64,000 nt of DNA, taken from assembly GCF_900475755.1 (NCBI RefSeq), contig NZ_LS483411.1, positions 868,001-932,000 of the forward strand, given 5' to 3'. This DNA is from Haemophilus influenzae (GTDB taxonomy: Bacteria; Pseudomonadota; Gammaproteobacteria; Enterobacterales; Pasteurellaceae). The number at the start of each line of letters is the position of its first letter. The stretch's first letter is position 1. The notes under the pieces are model-generated. The model was not told the DNA's origin, made no database searches, and worked only from the letters and a program-made list of their open reading frames with translations. The position numbers and the translations under genes are program-made. Below are positions 7,495 through 18,931 of this stretch, one piece after another.

Positions 7495-9171
7495 ATGCTT
7501 ACTCAACTTACTATCAATAATTTTGCGATTGTTCGCCAGCTTGATATCGAATTGGCGAAAGGAATGTCTGTTATTACTGGGGAAACTGGGGCTGGTAAAT
7601 CTATCGCCATTGATGCTTTAGGTTTATGTTTCGGACAAAGAGTAGAAACCTCAATGGTACGCGAAGGACAAGAACGTGCAGAAATTTGTGCAACTTTCCA
7701 ACTAGAATCGAAAAATCCTGCTTATCACTGGCTGAGTGAGCAAGAATTACAAGATCCAGATAACCCAACAGAATGTATTTTACGTCGTGTGATTAATGCC
7801 GACGGACGTTCTAAAGCTTTTATTAATAGTACACCAGTATCCGCTTCCCAATTAAAAGAAATTGCTCAATATCTTGTTTATATTAATGGGCAGCACGTTT
7901 CTCAATTATTGCTAAAAAATGACTACCAGCTTCAGTTAGTTGATAATTTTGCCGCGCATTCAGAACTGCTTACAAAAATGCGTGAAGACTATCAGGCATG
8001 GAAAAATCTGCAAAATCAAGTAAAAACCTTTCAACAGAAAGTGGCAGAAAATGAAGCTCGTAGACAACTTTTACAATATCAAGTGGATGAACTGGATGAA
8101 TTTAATCTTCGACCAAATGAATATTTGGAATTAGAAGATGAACAACGCCGTTTATCTAGCAGCGAACAGCTAACCCAACTTTCTCAATCAGCCTTGCAAA
8201 TTTTAAGTGAAAATGACACGGTAAATATCGATAACTTGCTTTATCGTGCGACACAATATATTGATGAATTAGCTGAACTTGATCCTCAATATGCTGAAGT
8301 GCAAAGTATGTTGAATGATGCGTTGATTCAAGTGCAAGAAGCAACCAGTGAAGTGCAAAATTTATCGAGTAATATCGAACAAGATCCTCAACTTTTACAG
8401 GAAATCGAACAGAGAATTAGTCAGGCTTTACAACTTGCTCGTAAACATCAAGTTAAACCTGAAGATCTTGTGGAACATCATAAAAAATTGAAAGCGGAAT
8501 TAACCGCACTTTTAGATTTTTCTGAAAGTGAAGAAATGCTGATTGAGCAAGAAAAACTGGCATTTGAACAAATGAAATCAACGGTTACAGCATTAACAGC
8601 AAGTCGTCAGAAATCAGCAAATCGCTTAGCGCAAAATGTCACGCAGTCGATAAAACAACTTGCAATGGAAAATGCAGAATTTTATGTAGAGTTGAATACG
8701 GATTTAGATAAAGTAGGATCAAACGGTGCGGATAATGTGATTTTCACTTTGCGTAGTAATTTAGGACAACAACCACAGCCATTAGCTAAAATTGCTTCTG
8801 GTGGAGAACTTTCTCGTATTTCTTTAGCGATTCAAGTTTTAACTTCTGATCAATCGGCTATTCCAACCTTAATTTTCGATGAAGTGGACGTGGGTATTAG
8901 TGGAAAAACAGCAAGTATTGTCGGAAAACTTTTACGTCAATTAAGTGAACGCTGCCAAGTATTATGCGTAACGCACTTGCCACAGGTTGCTTGTCATGGC
9001 CATCATCAGTTCAATGTAGAAAAATTTACTGTGGATAATAAAACTGAAACACAAATGACCGCACTTTCACAAGCTGAACGTGTACCAGCCTTGGCAAGAC
9101 TCTTGGGCGGAAGTGAAATTACAGAATTAGCCTTAGCCAATGCACAGGAAATGCTAGATTTAGTTCATTAA
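7495..9171 (+). CDS. recN: DNA repair protein RecN
   Basis: RecN is an SMC-like ATPase that acts on DNA double-strand breaks. The 558-residue protein has Walker A GETGAGKS near residue 30, a long coiled-coil centre (about 160-360), the signature LASGGELSRISLAIQ and Walker B PTLIFDEVDVGISG. AAAGGGG precedes the chosen ATG (MLTQLTINNF); an upstream in-frame ATG adds 10 residues outside the family. Two USS copies lie in the gene (8503, 9058). It converges on glnE with only 20 bases between and no obvious terminator. Confidence 0.96.
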   Translation: MLTQLTINNFAIVRQLDIELAKGMSVITGETGAGKSIAIDALGLCFGQRVETSMVREGQERAEICATFQLESKNPAYHWLSEQELQDPDNPTECILRRVINADGRSKAFINSTPVSASQLKEIAQYLVYINGQHVSQLLLKNDYQLQLVDNFAAHSELLTKMREDYQAWKNLQNQVKTFQQKVAENEARRQLLQYQVDELDEFNLRPNEYLELEDEQRRLSSSEQLTQLSQSALQILSENDTVNIDNLLYRATQYIDELAELDPQYAEVQSMLNDALIQVQEATSEVQNLSSNIEQDPQLLQEIEQRISQALQLARKHQVKPEDLVEHHKKLKAELTALLDFSESEEMLIEQEKLAFEQMKSTVTALTASRQKSANRLAQNVTQSIKQLAMENAEFYVELNTDLDKVGSNGADNVIFTLRSNLGQQPQPLAKIASGGELSRISLAIQVLTSDQSAIPTLIFDEVDVGISGKTASIVGKLLRQLSERCQVLCVTHLPQVACHGHHQFNVEKFTVDNKTETQMTALSQAERVPALARLLGGSEITELALANAQEMLDLVH

Positions 9172-9191
9172 AATGGGATTTAATTGCTATT

Positions 9192-12137
9192 TTATGAACT
9201 AAATAGCTTATCCCAAAATGCTTGAATAAATGACCGCTCTTTGACAAATTCAGTTTCATCTACGACAGGGGATTTACCTATCAAATTCAAATGATGAATG
9301 GTATTGCGTAAATCGACATAACATTGTTTTAATGTGTCGCAGTCTGTTTGACTAATAATTTTAGCCTCTGCCATATCATCGAAAATACGAACATTGTCTG
9401 ACCATTTTGTCAGTTGTGGGTTTTGTGGGGCATTAGCAAGCATTAAATATTGAGCGATAAATTCAATATCAGTGATACCACCGCGATCTGTTTTAAGGTT
9501 AAATTCCCCATCTTTTGAATGAGACAAATGGGCAAACATTTTTTCCCGCATCTCCACAACATCTCGCTTTAATTGCTCAATGTCTCGTGATGTAGAAAGT
9601 ACTTGTTGGCGGATATGTTCAAATTTCGTTTTAAGAAATGATTCGCCAAATACAGGGCGAGCACGCACAAGTGCTTGTTTTTCCCATGTCCAAGCGTCGT
9701 TCAATTGATAATGGGCAAATGCAGAAAGAGAGCAGCCAATTAAGCCTGCATCGCCAGAAGGGCGTAGGCGCATATCTGCCTCATAAAGTACACCAGCGGA
9801 AGTATTTATGCTGAAAATACTTACAATCTTTTGCGCCAAGCGTAGGTAAAATTGATTGCTATCAATCACTTTTTTTCTACCTGTTGTTTGGCTTTCTACA
9901 GCATCGTACAAAAATACGAGGTCTAAATCGGATTTATAACCGAGTTCAATACCACCCAGTTTTCCATAACCAATAACTAAAAATCCTTTTTCATCATTTT
10001 GTAAATGTTCAGGCACGCCAAATCTAGAAGACATTTGTTTCCAAGCTAGATTCACAACCACTTCAATAATGGCTTCAGCAAGATAGGTTAAATGATCGCT
10101 TACTTTCATTACTGGCAATGCACCTAAAATATCTGCCGCTGCTACTTTTAATACGGTTGCTTGTTTAAATTGACGTAAAGCATCAATAATCTGTTCTTCA
10201 TCATCAGGTGGTAAACGAAGCAAATATTGGTGTAACTCTGCAGGATATTGGGTAAATGGCAATGGATGGCGTAGTGCTTCTGTATTAAGCAATTCATCTA
10301 ATAAGATAGGATGACGAGCCAGTTGCTCTGAAATAAGTTGAGACTGCGCACAAAGTTCAATAACTTGCTGAAGTGCGTGAGGATTTTCCAACAATAATTC
10401 TAAATAAGTCGTTCTGCTCGAAATTTTCTCAATAATATTTAGAATGCGGGGAAGCAAAGTGCGGTAATTTTCTTGAGCAAAAATAAGAGTAAATACCGTT
10501 GGCATTAAATGACTTAATACATCACGCCCACGTGTACCTATAATTCTGTGATTTAGGTTATTTTTGAATTGAACAAGTTGTTCTAAAATTTCATCAATAT
10601 TATTTTCTGATACACCACTCTCTAATAATGTTTGTTCAATATCCTCAAAATCAGTCTCTAAAAAATCTTGCCATTGGCTATCAGTTGGCGACGGTTCATT
10701 TTGTTCATCACCGATTAATTGAGTAAATATCGCCCGCACTTTTTCTTGTTTTTGTTGCAAAGTGTGGTAAAAATCATCCCAATTTTCTATTGGATAATAT
10801 TTTTCAATGGTTTGATTATTTTCATTTAAACAAGTAAATTTTTTACAGGCTTCTACTAAACGAATTTGATCTATTTCATTGGCTGGTAGTGTTTGAGTTT
10901 GTTGATCGTTAATGGCTTGCAGAATGTTTTCTACGCGGCGTAAAAAAATATAACTTTCACGTAAATCGTAGAATTGTTGTTCAGTAATTAATCCTAGTTT
11001 GGTAATTTCAGGCAAGATCTTTAAGAGTGAATGTTGTTGCAAATTGATTTCTCGCCCGCCTCGAATAAGTTGAAAAACCTGCACGATAAATTCGACTTCG
11101 CGAATACCACCTGCACCTAGTTTAATATTGTCTTTCAAACCACGACGGCGTATTTCTCGCTCAATTTTGCCTTTCATTTCACGTAAAGATTGAATCACAC
11201 TAAAGTCAATATAGCGACGATACACAAAGGGGCGTAACATTTTTTTCAATTTTGAAACCTTGGGATCCTTTGTTTGTGCGCCCAATACTCGCCCTTTAAT
11301 CATCGCATAGCGTTCCCAATCTCGACCTTGATCTTGATAATATTGTTCCATTGCCGCAAAGCTGAGAACAAGCACACCGCTGTCACCAAATGGGCGTAAG
11401 CGCATATCGGTTCGATACACAAAACCATCAGAGGTAAATTCATCTAAGGCAGAAATAAGTCGTTGCCCTAAACGTGTGAAAAATTTTCCGTTATCCACAG
11501 GACGCCGAGCATTAGTATTATTAATGCAAGTTTCCCCTTGTGACGGATAAGTGAAAATTAAATCAATATCCGAGGAAAAATTGAGTTCAAAGCCGCCTAA
11601 TTTCCCCATGCCTAGAATATAAAGCTGTTGCGGGTTGCCTTGTTCATCCATTGGCGTACCCATTTCCGCACAGGCTTGATGATAAAGCCAATCGTGGGCA
11701 GCGATAATTAAACCCTCTGCAAGTTGTGAAAGCTGAACAAAAATTTCTTCTACAGTGGCAAGATTCAAACTTTGACAAAAACTTAATTTTGCCATTTCAA
11801 TATTACGGAATTGGCGTAATGTTTGATAGAGTGCGGTTTCGTCATGTACATTGGCTAACTCTCTATTCAAACGTTCAGTATAGGAAGAGCAATCTGCAAA
11901 ACAGGGCGATTTTTCCCACCATTGTTTCACTAAGTGCGGGTATTTTTGCAAGACTTTTTCCACAAAGTCAGACATTGCCATAGCATAGCTTAATTGGTAA
12001 ATAGGCAGTTCAGGGTGGTTTGAATTTTGTTGAATGGCGTCGTGAATTTTTTCTGGGGAAAGTTCTGGAAAAGATTGGTACAGAATTGTGCCAAGAGATT
12101 GTAATTTTTGTTCAATGAGGGCAGAAAGTGCGGTCAT
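9192..12137 (-). CDS. glnE: Bifunctional glutamine synthetase adenylyltransferase/deadenylylase
   Basis: GlnE adds and removes AMP on glutamine synthetase according to nitrogen status. The 981-residue protein has two nucleotidyltransferase domains, each with the acidic metal motif: [11 protein letters not shown] near residue 187 (adenylyl-removing half) and [11 protein letters not shown] near 733 (adenylyl-transferring half), each followed by an RPFG or RPSG segment. The first four codons, ATGACCGCACTT, contain a full USS (12126-12134 on the plus strand) that encodes Thr-Ala-Leu. It lies five bases after miaA and is probably cotranscribed with mutL-miaA. Confidence 0.96.
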   Translation of the reverse strand: MTALSALIEQKLQSLGTILYQSFPELSPEKIHDAIQQNSNHPELPIYQLSYAMAMSDFVEKVLQKYPHLVKQWWEKSPCFADCSSYTERLNRELANVHDETALYQTLRQFRNIEMAKLSFCQSLNLATVEEIFVQLSQLAEGLIIAAHDWLYHQACAEMGTPMDEQGNPQQLYILGMGKLGGFELNFSSDIDLIFTYPSQGETCINNTNARRPVDNGKFFTRLGQRLISALDEFTSDGFVYRTDMRLRPFGDSGVLVLSFAAMEQYYQDQGRDWERYAMIKGRVLGAQTKDPKVSKLKKMLRPFVYRRYIDFSVIQSLREMKGKIEREIRRRGLKDNIKLGAGGIREVEFIVQVFQLIRGGREINLQQHSLLKILPEITKLGLITEQQFYDLRESYIFLRRVENILQAINDQQTQTLPANEIDQIRLVEACKKFTCLNENNQTIEKYYPIENWDDFYHTLQQKQEKVRAIFTQLIGDEQNEPSPTDSQWQDFLETDFEDIEQTLLESGVSENNIDEILEQLVQFKNNLNHRIIGTRGRDVLSHLMPTVFTLIFAQENYRTLLPRILNIIEKISSRTTYLELLLENPHALQQVIELCAQSQLISEQLARHPILLDELLNTEALRHPLPFTQYPAELHQYLLRLPPDDEEQIIDALRQFKQATVLKVAAADILGALPVMKVSDHLTYLAEAIIEVVVNLAWKQMSSRFGVPEHLQNDEKGFLVIGYGKLGGIELGYKSDLDLVFLYDAVESQTTGRKKVIDSNQFYLRLAQKIVSIFSINTSAGVLYEADMRLRPSGDAGLIGCSLSAFAHYQLNDAWTWEKQALVRARPVFGESFLKTKFEHIRQQVLSTSRDIEQLKRDVVEMREKMFAHLSHSKDGEFNLKTDRGGITDIEFIAQYLMLANAPQNPQLTKWSDNVRIFDDMAEAKIISQTDCDTLKQCYVDLRNTIHHLNLIGKSPVVDETEFVKERSFIQAFWDKLFSS

Positions 12138-12142
12138 TTTTT

Positions 12143-13078
12143 CTAACCTTTTTGATAGGAATCTAAGTGACGTAATACGGTTTCTTTCGCTTGTTGAGGT
12201 TGCAAACTATCCAGCCATTGTATTGGTGTTTTCCAACCGCGTAGCCAAGTGAGCTGGCGTTTTGCAAGTTGGCGCGTTGCACAGATACCACGGAAAATCA
12301 TTTCTTCGTGATCGTAATCGCCTTGTAAATATTCCCACATTTGACGATACCCTACACAGCGAATTGACGGCAGATTAATATTTAAATCGCCACGCGTATA
12401 AAGTTTTTCTACCTCTTCTTGAAAGCCCAGTTCAATCATTTTATGAAAGCGTTGTTCAATGCGTTCATGCAAAACATGGCGATCTTGCGGCGCAATTGCA
12501 AATTGCACAAAATCATAAGGCAAGGCTTCGCCTTTTTCTTCAGTCAGCTCTGTGAGTGATTTTCCCGTGATATAAAAAACCTCTAAAGCACGATTGATTC
12601 GTTGAGAATCACTCGGATTAATTCGGGCGGCAGAAATGGGATCGATTTTGGCGAGTTCTGTATGCAATGCTGCCCAACCTTGTTGAGCTGCTTTTTGTTC
12701 AAGATCGGCACGAATATTTTCATCAGCAGAAGGCAAGGGCGAAAGCCCTTCGATTAAGGCTTTGTAATACAACATCGTACCACCCACTAGTAACGGGATT
12801 TTGCCTTGTGCGGTAATATCCGCCATTTCGCGTAGCGCATCATCGCGGAAATTCATCGCGGAATAGCTTTCTGATGGATCTAAAATATCAATCAAACGGT
12901 GAGGTGCAAGGGCAAGTTCTTCTTTTGATGGTTTCGCTGTGCCAATATCCATTCCCTTATAAATAAGAGCCGAATCCACACTAATCACTTCGACTGGAAG
13001 TTGGCTTCGTAGTTGAATAGCTAAATCCGTTTTGCCTGAGGCCGTAGGGCCCATTAAAAAAATTGCGGTTGGTTTCAT
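12143..13078 (-). CDS. miaA: tRNA dimethylallyltransferase
   Basis: MiaA transfers a dimethylallyl group to adenosine 37 of tRNAs reading codons that begin with U. The P-loop [11 protein letters not shown] is at residues 10-20, followed by the family motifs [26 protein letters not shown] and [13 protein letters not shown]. Length is 311 residues, as expected. Order amiB-mutL-miaA is the same as in E. coli, but glnE rather than hfq follows here. Spacing to mutL is 7 bases and to glnE 5, so one operon is likely. Confidence 0.96.
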   Translation of the reverse strand: MKPTAIFLMGPTASGKTDLAIQLRSQLPVEVISVDSALIYKGMDIGTAKPSKEELALAPHRLIDILDPSESYSAMNFRDDALREMADITAQGKIPLLVGGTMLYYKALIEGLSPLPSADENIRADLEQKAAQQGWAALHTELAKIDPISAARINPSDSQRINRALEVFYITGKSLTELTEEKGEALPYDFVQFAIAPQDRHVLHERIEQRFHKMIELGFQEEVEKLYTRGDLNINLPSIRCVGYRQMWEYLQGDYDHEEMIFRGICATRQLAKRQLTWLRGWKTPIQWLDSLQPQQAKETVLRHLDSYQKG

Positions 13079-13085
13079 GAAGAAT

Positions 13086-14975
13086 CTAAATTTCGTCTAA
13101 TAAAGGCTGCCAATTAATAGGTTTGAGTAATTGGGTGAATGTCGTGCGATTTGTTTGCGTCAGTAAACGTTCCGTCTCGCTCAATAAATTGAGTGCATCC
13201 GCTAAAGCGTTAAAGGTTTTGCATTCTAATTGTGCGCAAAGTGCGGTTAAAAATGATGATGAATTTTCATCTCTAGTCAGCATTGCCATCACGCATTTTT
13301 GTAGATTTTGTGTGCGTAATGCACTTGGCACTTTATTTAAGGTTAAGCGTAATTGTGCTTGATTTTCGATAAATTCAAAGCCAATTTTTTTGAAGTTATC
13401 TGAATATTGTTGCCATGCTTGAAATTGTGCCTCTGTTAAACGAAATACGATTGGAATCAACAATGGTTGTTGTTCAATCTGTATTTGTTTTAACGCTAGT
13501 TGCCATTGCAAGCGTTGTAATTTTTCCAATGAAAGCAAAAAGAAATCTTGGTTCTGTTGTAATAACAACGCACGATTTTCAATAAGTGAAAGGGCTCGTA
13601 GATGTGATGAACACTCAATTATTTCAGTTGAGATGATTTTAGCTGTATCTGAAATATTTTGTTGTGCTGTATCCGATATATCCTTTTGCGCTGTAGGCGG
13701 TAACGTGCGTAACAATTCAGCATATAAACGTTGCTCAGTTTTACTCGGTGCATCAGAACGGTAATCTCGATAACCAGTACTTACATGATTTGGAAACACT
13801 GGTGTGTTAGAAAAGTGCGGTTGATTTTGCTGTGATTTTTCATGATATTGTGGCGCAAAGCTATTTTGCCCCGCAGCTGCACGATTAGGACGAATACTGT
13901 AATTCGGTTGTGGCTCACGCACTGTATTTTCTTCGTGATTTTCTACCGCACTTTGGTCTGTATGCCAATTAATCTGTTCTTGATTGTTTAGTGCATGACT
14001 TATGCCTTCGTAAATAAAATCATGAATGAGGCGTTGTTGATGAAAGCGTACTTCATGTTTGGTTGGATGAACATTGACATCTACATCGTGCGGGTTTAAA
14101 TCAATAAACAACACAAACGCAGGATAAGCATCGGTTGGTAAATATTGTGCATAGGCTTGTCGAATAGCATGGCTGATCACTTTATCTCTCACCATTCGGC
14201 CATTAATATAGCAATAACTTAAATCATTTTGAGTTCGGCTAAAATTTGGTGTCGCCACCCAGCCAGATAAGTGTAAATCATCGTGTTTCCAATCAATTCG
14301 TAAGGCATTTTTGACAAAATCATCCCCACAAATAGCGGCGACACGTTTTAGTTGCTGATTGAGATCGAAGGCAGGGCGATATTGACGGATAACTTTCCCA
14401 TTATGCGTTAATGTAAATGCCGTATTGAATTTCGTTAAAGCAATACGACGAATGACTTCATCAATATGAGCAAATTCTGTTTTATCTGTGCGCAAAAATT
14501 TTCGGCGGGCTGGCGTATTGAAAAAAAGATTGGCGACTTCAACTGTTGTGCCGACAGGATGTGATGCGGGTTTGATTGTGGTTTCCATATCACGACCTTG
14601 CGCATAAACTTGCCACGCTTCAGTTTGTTCTTCGGTACGAGAAGTAAGGGTTAGGCGTGATACGGAACTGATACTAGCTAATGCCTCGCCACGAAAACCT
14701 AAACTTAAAATCGCTTCGAGATCATCAAGATCGGCTATTTTACTCGTGGCATGTCGTGCCAAAGCGAGGCTTAATTCTTCTTTTGGAATACCACAGCCAT
14801 TGTCACGAATGCGGATTAAATTTGCCCCACCATTTTCGATATCAATTTGGATTTTATTTGCACCTGCATCAAGGCTATTTTCCACTAATTCTTTTACCAC
14901 TGATGCAGGGCGTTCTACCACTTCTCCAGCAGCAATTTGGTTAGCAAGTTGTGGGGAAAGAATTTTAATAGGCAT
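13086..14975 (-). CDS. mutL: DNA mismatch repair protein MutL
   Basis: MutL couples MutS mismatch recognition to MutH and UvrD. The 629-residue protein has the GHKL ATPase motifs [18 protein letters not shown] and [10 protein letters not shown] in the N-terminal 110 residues, [14 protein letters not shown] near 310, a low-complexity linker (about 345-440) with a short repeat ISDTAQQ/ISDTAKI, and the C-terminal dimerisation domain. No endonuclease motif is visible, as expected for enteric-type MutL. Three USS copies lie in the gene (13239, 13813, 13945). The ATG directly follows the amiB stop codon. Confidence 0.96.
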   Translation of the reverse strand: MPIKILSPQLANQIAAGEVVERPASVVKELVENSLDAGANKIQIDIENGGANLIRIRDNGCGIPKEELSLALARHATSKIADLDDLEAILSLGFRGEALASISSVSRLTLTSRTEEQTEAWQVYAQGRDMETTIKPASHPVGTTVEVANLFFNTPARRKFLRTDKTEFAHIDEVIRRIALTKFNTAFTLTHNGKVIRQYRPAFDLNQQLKRVAAICGDDFVKNALRIDWKHDDLHLSGWVATPNFSRTQNDLSYCYINGRMVRDKVISHAIRQAYAQYLPTDAYPAFVLFIDLNPHDVDVNVHPTKHEVRFHQQRLIHDFIYEGISHALNNQEQINWHTDQSAVENHEENTVREPQPNYSIRPNRAAAGQNSFAPQYHEKSQQNQPHFSNTPVFPNHVSTGYRDYRSDAPSKTEQRLYAELLRTLPPTAQKDISDTAQQNISDTAKIISTEIIECSSHLRALSLIENRALLLQQNQDFFLLSLEKLQRLQWQLALKQIQIEQQPLLIPIVFRLTEAQFQAWQQYSDNFKKIGFEFIENQAQLRLTLNKVPSALRTQNLQKCVMAMLTRDENSSSFLTALCAQLECKTFNALADALNLLSETERLLTQTNRTTFTQLLKPINWQPLLDEI

Positions 14976-16274
14976 TTATTTTTCTCTTAATTTTATTTTT
15001 TGTCCTGTAATAACTTTGCCATTTTTTAAATGTGGATTTAGGCTCAATAGTATATTTACTGGAATGTTATATTCCCTCGAAATAGCATAAAGTGTTTGGT
15101 TTTTTGTTACTTTATGATAGAGCGGAATTATATTTTTTTGATTATTAGTTTGTGTATTTTTCTCTTTTTTTAAATCTTTATTGGTATTATTTACTGAGCT
15201 ATTTTGTTTTTTATGAAAATCATTTTCTTTAATTGTTAATGATTTATTTTTTATCTCGACATTATCAGGGATTTTAATACTTTCATTTAGCCAAAGTGTT
15301 TTTCTCTTTAATTGATTTAATTTAATAATATCAGAGACTTTTACGTGATATTTATTTGATAAGCTACCTAAACTTTCTCCTTTTTTTACAATATGGCGAA
15401 TACCACTGTCTTTAATATTATCTTCATTTATATTTTGTTCTGAAGTGCGGTTATTTTTCCCTGATTTTTTTATATCGTTTTGTTTGATGTTTTGCACTAA
15501 ATTATCTTTAACTAAAGTGTTGGTTTTACCGCTATGGAATGCAACTAAGCCTTCATAAATCATATAAGCAATGCGGCGACGATAAGTTTGGGAATGAAGT
15601 TTTTTTTCTTCTTCTGAATTGGAAAGAAATCCCGTTTCTACCAACACAGAAGGAATATCTGGCGAACGTAGAACACCCAGACTTGCATGTTGTGGCGTAC
15701 TGCGACTTAATGTTGTTACTTTAGCAAAATGGTGCAAAATATGTTCGCCTAACACATAGCCTGTACGTTGGCTATGTCCGAATTGCAGATCAAGTACAGT
15801 CTGGTCAAGATATTTGTCATTATTGTGTGAAAGCACCTTTCCCGCTCCACCAAGTAATTCCGAGCGTTTTTCATCGTCTTCTAGCCATTGACCCATTTCA
15901 TCATTGGCTCGACGGTTTGACAATACCCAAACAGAAGCCCCACGACGATCAGGCGATTCAGATGAATCAGCATGGATAGAAATAAGATAATTCGCTTTAA
16001 ATTTACGTGCGATTTCTGAACGTTCAGGCACGGAAATATAATAATCACTTTTACGCGTTAATACTCCACGAAAATGTGGATCTTTATCTAATAAGACTTT
16101 TAATTCTTTTGCAATTGAAAGGGTAACATTTTTTTCATAAATACCTAAATTTCGGCTGATTGCACCAGGATCTTTTCCTCCGTGACCTGGGTCAATCGCA
16201 ATCGTAATAGGTGCTGCCAAAATAGAGAAGCTAAATGTAGAGAAAAAAAGAAAAAATAAGATTTTAGTTTTCAT
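14976..16274 (-). CDS. amiB: N-acetylmuramoyl-L-alanine amidase AmiB, periplasmic
   Basis: This amidase cuts septal peptidoglycan for daughter-cell separation. A signal peptide (residues 1-20, cleavage after FSILA) precedes an Amidase_3 domain with zinc ligands in [10 protein letters not shown], the Glu of YEKNVTL and SIHADSS, and the catalytic Glu in [11 protein letters not shown] lysine- and asparagine-rich linker (about 245-290), coded by very AT-rich DNA, leads to two LysM repeats (about 290-335 and 387-431) that bind glycan. E. coli AmiB has one LysM, so two is slightly unusual. The gene lies between tsaE and mutL as in E. coli. Confidence 0.94.
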   Translation of the reverse strand: MKTKILFFLFFSTFSFSILAAPITIAIDPGHGGKDPGAISRNLGIYEKNVTLSIAKELKVLLDKDPHFRGVLTRKSDYYISVPERSEIARKFKANYLISIHADSSESPDRRGASVWVLSNRRANDEMGQWLEDDEKRSELLGGAGKVLSHNNDKYLDQTVLDLQFGHSQRTGYVLGEHILHHFAKVTTLSRSTPQHASLGVLRSPDIPSVLVETGFLSNSEEEKKLHSQTYRRRIAYMIYEGLVAFHSGKTNTLVKDNLVQNIKQNDIKKSGKNNRTSEQNINEDNIKDSGIRHIVKKGESLGSLSNKYHVKVSDIIKLNQLKRKTLWLNESIKIPDNVEIKNKSLTIKENDFHKKQNSSVNNTNKDLKKEKNTQTNNQKNIIPLYHKVTKNQTLYAISREYNIPVNILLSLNPHLKNGKVITGQKIKLREK

Positions 16275-16281
16275 AAATAAG

Positions 16282-16758
16282 TTAATTAGAAAATGCGCTT
16301 ATAATATTTTTACCCAAATTTGTTTGTGCGATTAATTCAATATTTCGTGCATCATCGTAATAATCAATATTTATTAAAATATCCGCTTCTGGCAATATGC
16401 CTTGACCTTTTTCAGACCATTCAATTAAGCAAATGCTATCAGTATTAAAATAATCTCTAATACCCATAAATTCGAGTTCTTCAGGATCTGCTAACCGATA
16501 TAAATCAAAATGATAAATCATTTTGCCTGCAATATTATATTCTTCAACCAGCGTATAAGTTGGGCTTTTTACATTACCTTGATGACCTATACCTTGCAGC
16601 ATTCCGCGCGTCAGCGTTGTTTTTCCTGCCCCAAGATCACCGTTAAGATAAACCATAATTGCTTTTTCTGTATGCAATTTTAAAAGAATTTCGGCGAATT
16701 TTTTGCCGAAGCGAAGCATAGAAAATTCATCAGGGATATATTGAGTTAAGCTTTCCAT
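16282..16758 (-). CDS. tsaE: tRNA threonylcarbamoyladenosine biosynthesis ATPase TsaE
   Basis: TsaE is the ATPase of the TsaBDE complex that makes t6A at position 37 of ANN-decoding tRNAs. The 158-residue protein shows the P-loop [13 protein letters not shown] near 41, [10 protein letters not shown], and the Walker-B-like [18 protein letters not shown]. It stands 7 bases before amiB. A degenerate USS pair separates it from folK. Confidence 0.95.
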   Translation of the reverse strand: MESLTQYIPDEFSMLRFGKKFAEILLKLHTEKAIMVYLNGDLGAGKTTLTRGMLQGIGHQGNVKSPTYTLVEEYNIAGKMIYHFDLYRLADPEELEFMGIRDYFNTDSICLIEWSEKGQGILPEADILINIDYYDDARNIELIAQTNLGKNIISAFSN

Positions 16759-16795
16759 AACGGGTCATTAATGAAGAAAAATGTGGGCAGATTCT

Positions 16796-16826
16796 ACCGC
16801 ACTTTTGAGGTTCATAAAAGTACGGT
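16796..16826. repeat. Imperfect inverted USS pair between folK and tsaE
   Basis: ACCGCACTTTT (16796-16806) pairs with AAAAGTACGGT (16816-16826) with one mismatch, around a 9-base loop. No T-tract follows on the minus strand, so it is a weak terminator at best. Confidence 0.5.
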
Positions 16827-16833
16827 GAAATTT

Positions 16834-17316
16834 CTAGGGATTTAATTTTATCATTTTGTGGTCAGCAAATTGCTTGACCAGCTCTGTTATGATTTGACTA
16901 TTTGGTAAAACTAAATCCGATGCGATTTCAAACAACGGCACAATGACAAACTCACGGTTATGCATATCGTAATGTGGAACTGTTAAGCGTTCGTTTTGAA
17001 TAATTTCATTGCCGTAAAGTAAAATATCTAAATCTAATGTGCGTTCGCCCCAGCGACGTAAACGCACTCGACCTTGCTCGTTTTCAATACGCTGTAATTC
17101 ATCTAATAGTGCAAGTGGGCTAAGCTCGGTTTTAATTTTTGCAACAGCGTTCACATAATCGGGTTGATCTTGTGGGCCGAGTGGTTTGCTTTTATAAAAA
17201 GAGCTCGTTGTTACCAAATGCGTGTTTGGTAACTGACTTATCGCTCTAAGCGCAGAATGTAATTGTTCTACTGGCGTATTTAAATTGCTGCCTAACGCAA
17301 TATATACAGTAATCAT
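16834..17316 (-). CDS. folK: 2-amino-4-hydroxy-6-hydroxymethyldihydropteridine pyrophosphokinase
   Basis: FolK (HPPK) transfers pyrophosphate from ATP to the pterin alcohol before dihydropteroate synthase in folate synthesis. The 160-residue protein has ALGSNLNTP at the start, NAVAKIKTELSP, and the catalytic stretch RWGERTLDLDILLYG with the two magnesium-binding aspartates, then VPHYDMHNREFVIVPL. It follows pcnB by 8 bases, the same pcnB-folK order as E. coli, so the two are probably cotranscribed. Confidence 0.96.
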   Translation of the reverse strand: MITVYIALGSNLNTPVEQLHSALRAISQLPNTHLVTTSSFYKSKPLGPQDQPDYVNAVAKIKTELSPLALLDELQRIENEQGRVRLRRWGERTLDLDILLYGNEIIQNERLTVPHYDMHNREFVIVPLFEIASDLVLPNSQIITELVKQFADHKMIKLNP

Positions 17317-17324
17317 ATCTCCCC

Positions 17325-18788
17325 TTACTCTGCTGAACGCATTGTTTTACGACGGCGTGGACGATAGTATTTTTTCTTTGGTTTGGGATGCAAACGTTGT
17401 TGCTCCTGTATTAACTGTTCACGCTGTTCGCCATTACTAAATTGATATTCGTGCCACCATTTGGCTAATTCAATGGTTTCGCCACCTTCAATTTCTGCAC
17501 GCATAGCCAGTAAATCAAAGCCAGCACGGAATTTTGGATGTTCCATGGTACGCATTGGTGCTGAGCCAGTACGTTTTAATAATTGCAGCTGTAAGAACCA
17601 AATATCACGAATGACCGCAGTGTGACGACGTGGTGCAGCCAAAGCACGGCAGAATAAATCTAAAACTTCATTGCCCGCCAAAGCATAAGCATCATGATTA
17701 TTTAAACCACCTTCATTTTTCAAAATTTCCACTTTTTCGCGTAATGGATACCAGAAAAATGCCGCAAATAAGAATGCAGGATTAATACGAAGTTTATCCG
17801 CAACACGTTCATCTGTCGAAGTAAGGGCGGTAACGATCATACGTTCTGCAAAACTATCTTCTTTCTCTGTAAAATATGGACTTAATGCAGGGAAAAGTTG
17901 TTCAAATAAACCATATTGACGTAATAAACGATAGGTTTTTACCCCTTGTCCTGCTTGTAATAATTTTAAACTTTCATCAAATAAGCGAGCTGGCGGAATA
18001 TTTTTTAATAAAGGCGCAAGTTCACTAATTGGTTGTTCGCTTGGTTTTTCAAGGAACATATCAAGTTTTGCCATAAAGCGAATAGAGCGCAGCATCCGCA
18101 CAGGATCTTCTTGATAACGTGTAACAGGATCGCCAATTAAGCGTAGCTTGCCCGCTTTGAGATCCTTAATACCATCAAAATAATCGCGTAAAGTATTGTC
18201 TTGCGGATTGTAATACAGCGCATTGACCGTAAAGTCTCGGCGTTCTGCATCTTGTTCGATCGTACCGTAAACATTATCGCGCAGTAACATGCCTTCATTG
18301 CTCTGCTTCGCTTGATTTTCATTGCGAGCATCACTGTGATTAGCACGGAAAGTGGCAACTTCAATAATATCTCGACCAAACATAATATGTGCTAAGCGGA
18401 AACGGCGACCCACTAAACGGCATTGGCGTTGAAAAATGTTTTGGATTTGTTCAGGACGTGCGTTTGTTGCCACATCAAAATCTTTTGGTTTTTTACCAAG
18501 TAATAAATCGCGGATACATCCACCGACGATATAAGCCTCGAAACCTTGACGTTGCAGTTTTTCCACAACAGTGAGTGCATTACGGCTAAAATCTCGCGGG
18601 GAAATATCAAATTGAGCCGCTTTAATCACATTTTTATCGTAGCGGCACGTTTGTTCTGATTTTTTTGTCTGCACTTTTGGCATTGGGCTATTGGGACGCC
18701 CAACTCGTTTAGAATAAGCACTTGTTTTGGCAACTTCTTTTGATTTTTTTGTCTTCTTGCCAAACAAATTTTTGATATAAGTAAGAAT
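17325..18788 (-). CDS. pcnB: Poly(A) polymerase I, probable AUU start
   Basis: PcnB adds poly(A) tails to RNA and promotes its decay. The nucleotidyltransferase core (VGGCIRDLLLGKKPKDFDV, then RRDFTVNALYY and GDPVTRYQEDPVRMLRSIRF) and a basic C-terminus (KPKKKYYRPRRRKT) are clear. No ATG fits the N-terminus. A TTG at 18767 lacks a ribosome binding site. An ATT at 18786-18788, seven codons upstream and in frame, has GGAG six bases before it and gives MLTYIKNLFGKK, which aligns with E. coli MFTRVANFCRKV. E. coli pcnB is known to start at AUU, so I use 18788 (487 residues). Confidence 0.9.
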   Translation of the reverse strand: MLTYIKNLFGKKTKKSKEVAKTSAYSKRVGRPNSPMPKVQTKKSEQTCRYDKNVIKAAQFDISPRDFSRNALTVVEKLQRQGFEAYIVGGCIRDLLLGKKPKDFDVATNARPEQIQNIFQRQCRLVGRRFRLAHIMFGRDIIEVATFRANHSDARNENQAKQSNEGMLLRDNVYGTIEQDAERRDFTVNALYYNPQDNTLRDYFDGIKDLKAGKLRLIGDPVTRYQEDPVRMLRSIRFMAKLDMFLEKPSEQPISELAPLLKNIPPARLFDESLKLLQAGQGVKTYRLLRQYGLFEQLFPALSPYFTEKEDSFAERMIVTALTSTDERVADKLRINPAFLFAAFFWYPLREKVEILKNEGGLNNHDAYALAGNEVLDLFCRALAAPRRHTAVIRDIWFLQLQLLKRTGSAPMRTMEHPKFRAGFDLLAMRAEIEGGETIELAKWWHEYQFSNGEQREQLIQEQQRLHPKPKKKYYRPRRRKTMRSAE

Positions 18789-18883
18789 AATTTACTCCGT
18801 TTTTTTAGTTGGAAATAAATGACTTGGCTCTTTTTCTGTAAAGAAAAAGGCAAGGGGATTTTTCCGCATTTTTAAATGTAAAA

Positions 18884-18909
18884 AAGTGCGGCTAATTTTA
18901 ACCGCACTT
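18884..18909 (-). terminator. dksA terminator built from an inverted USS pair
   Basis: AAGTGCGGc (18884-18892) and ACCGCACTT (18901-18909) form a stem downstream of dksA, with flanking A/T tracts. It separates dksA from pcnB, both on the minus strand. Confidence 0.75.
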
Positions 18910-18931
18910 TGGTATTTTTCAATAGAATGAA

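Noticed and set aside
13612-13690. Tandem repeat in mutL (ISDTAQQ/ISDTAKI)
   Set aside because: Only two imperfect copies in the disordered linker; ordinary low-complexity sequence.
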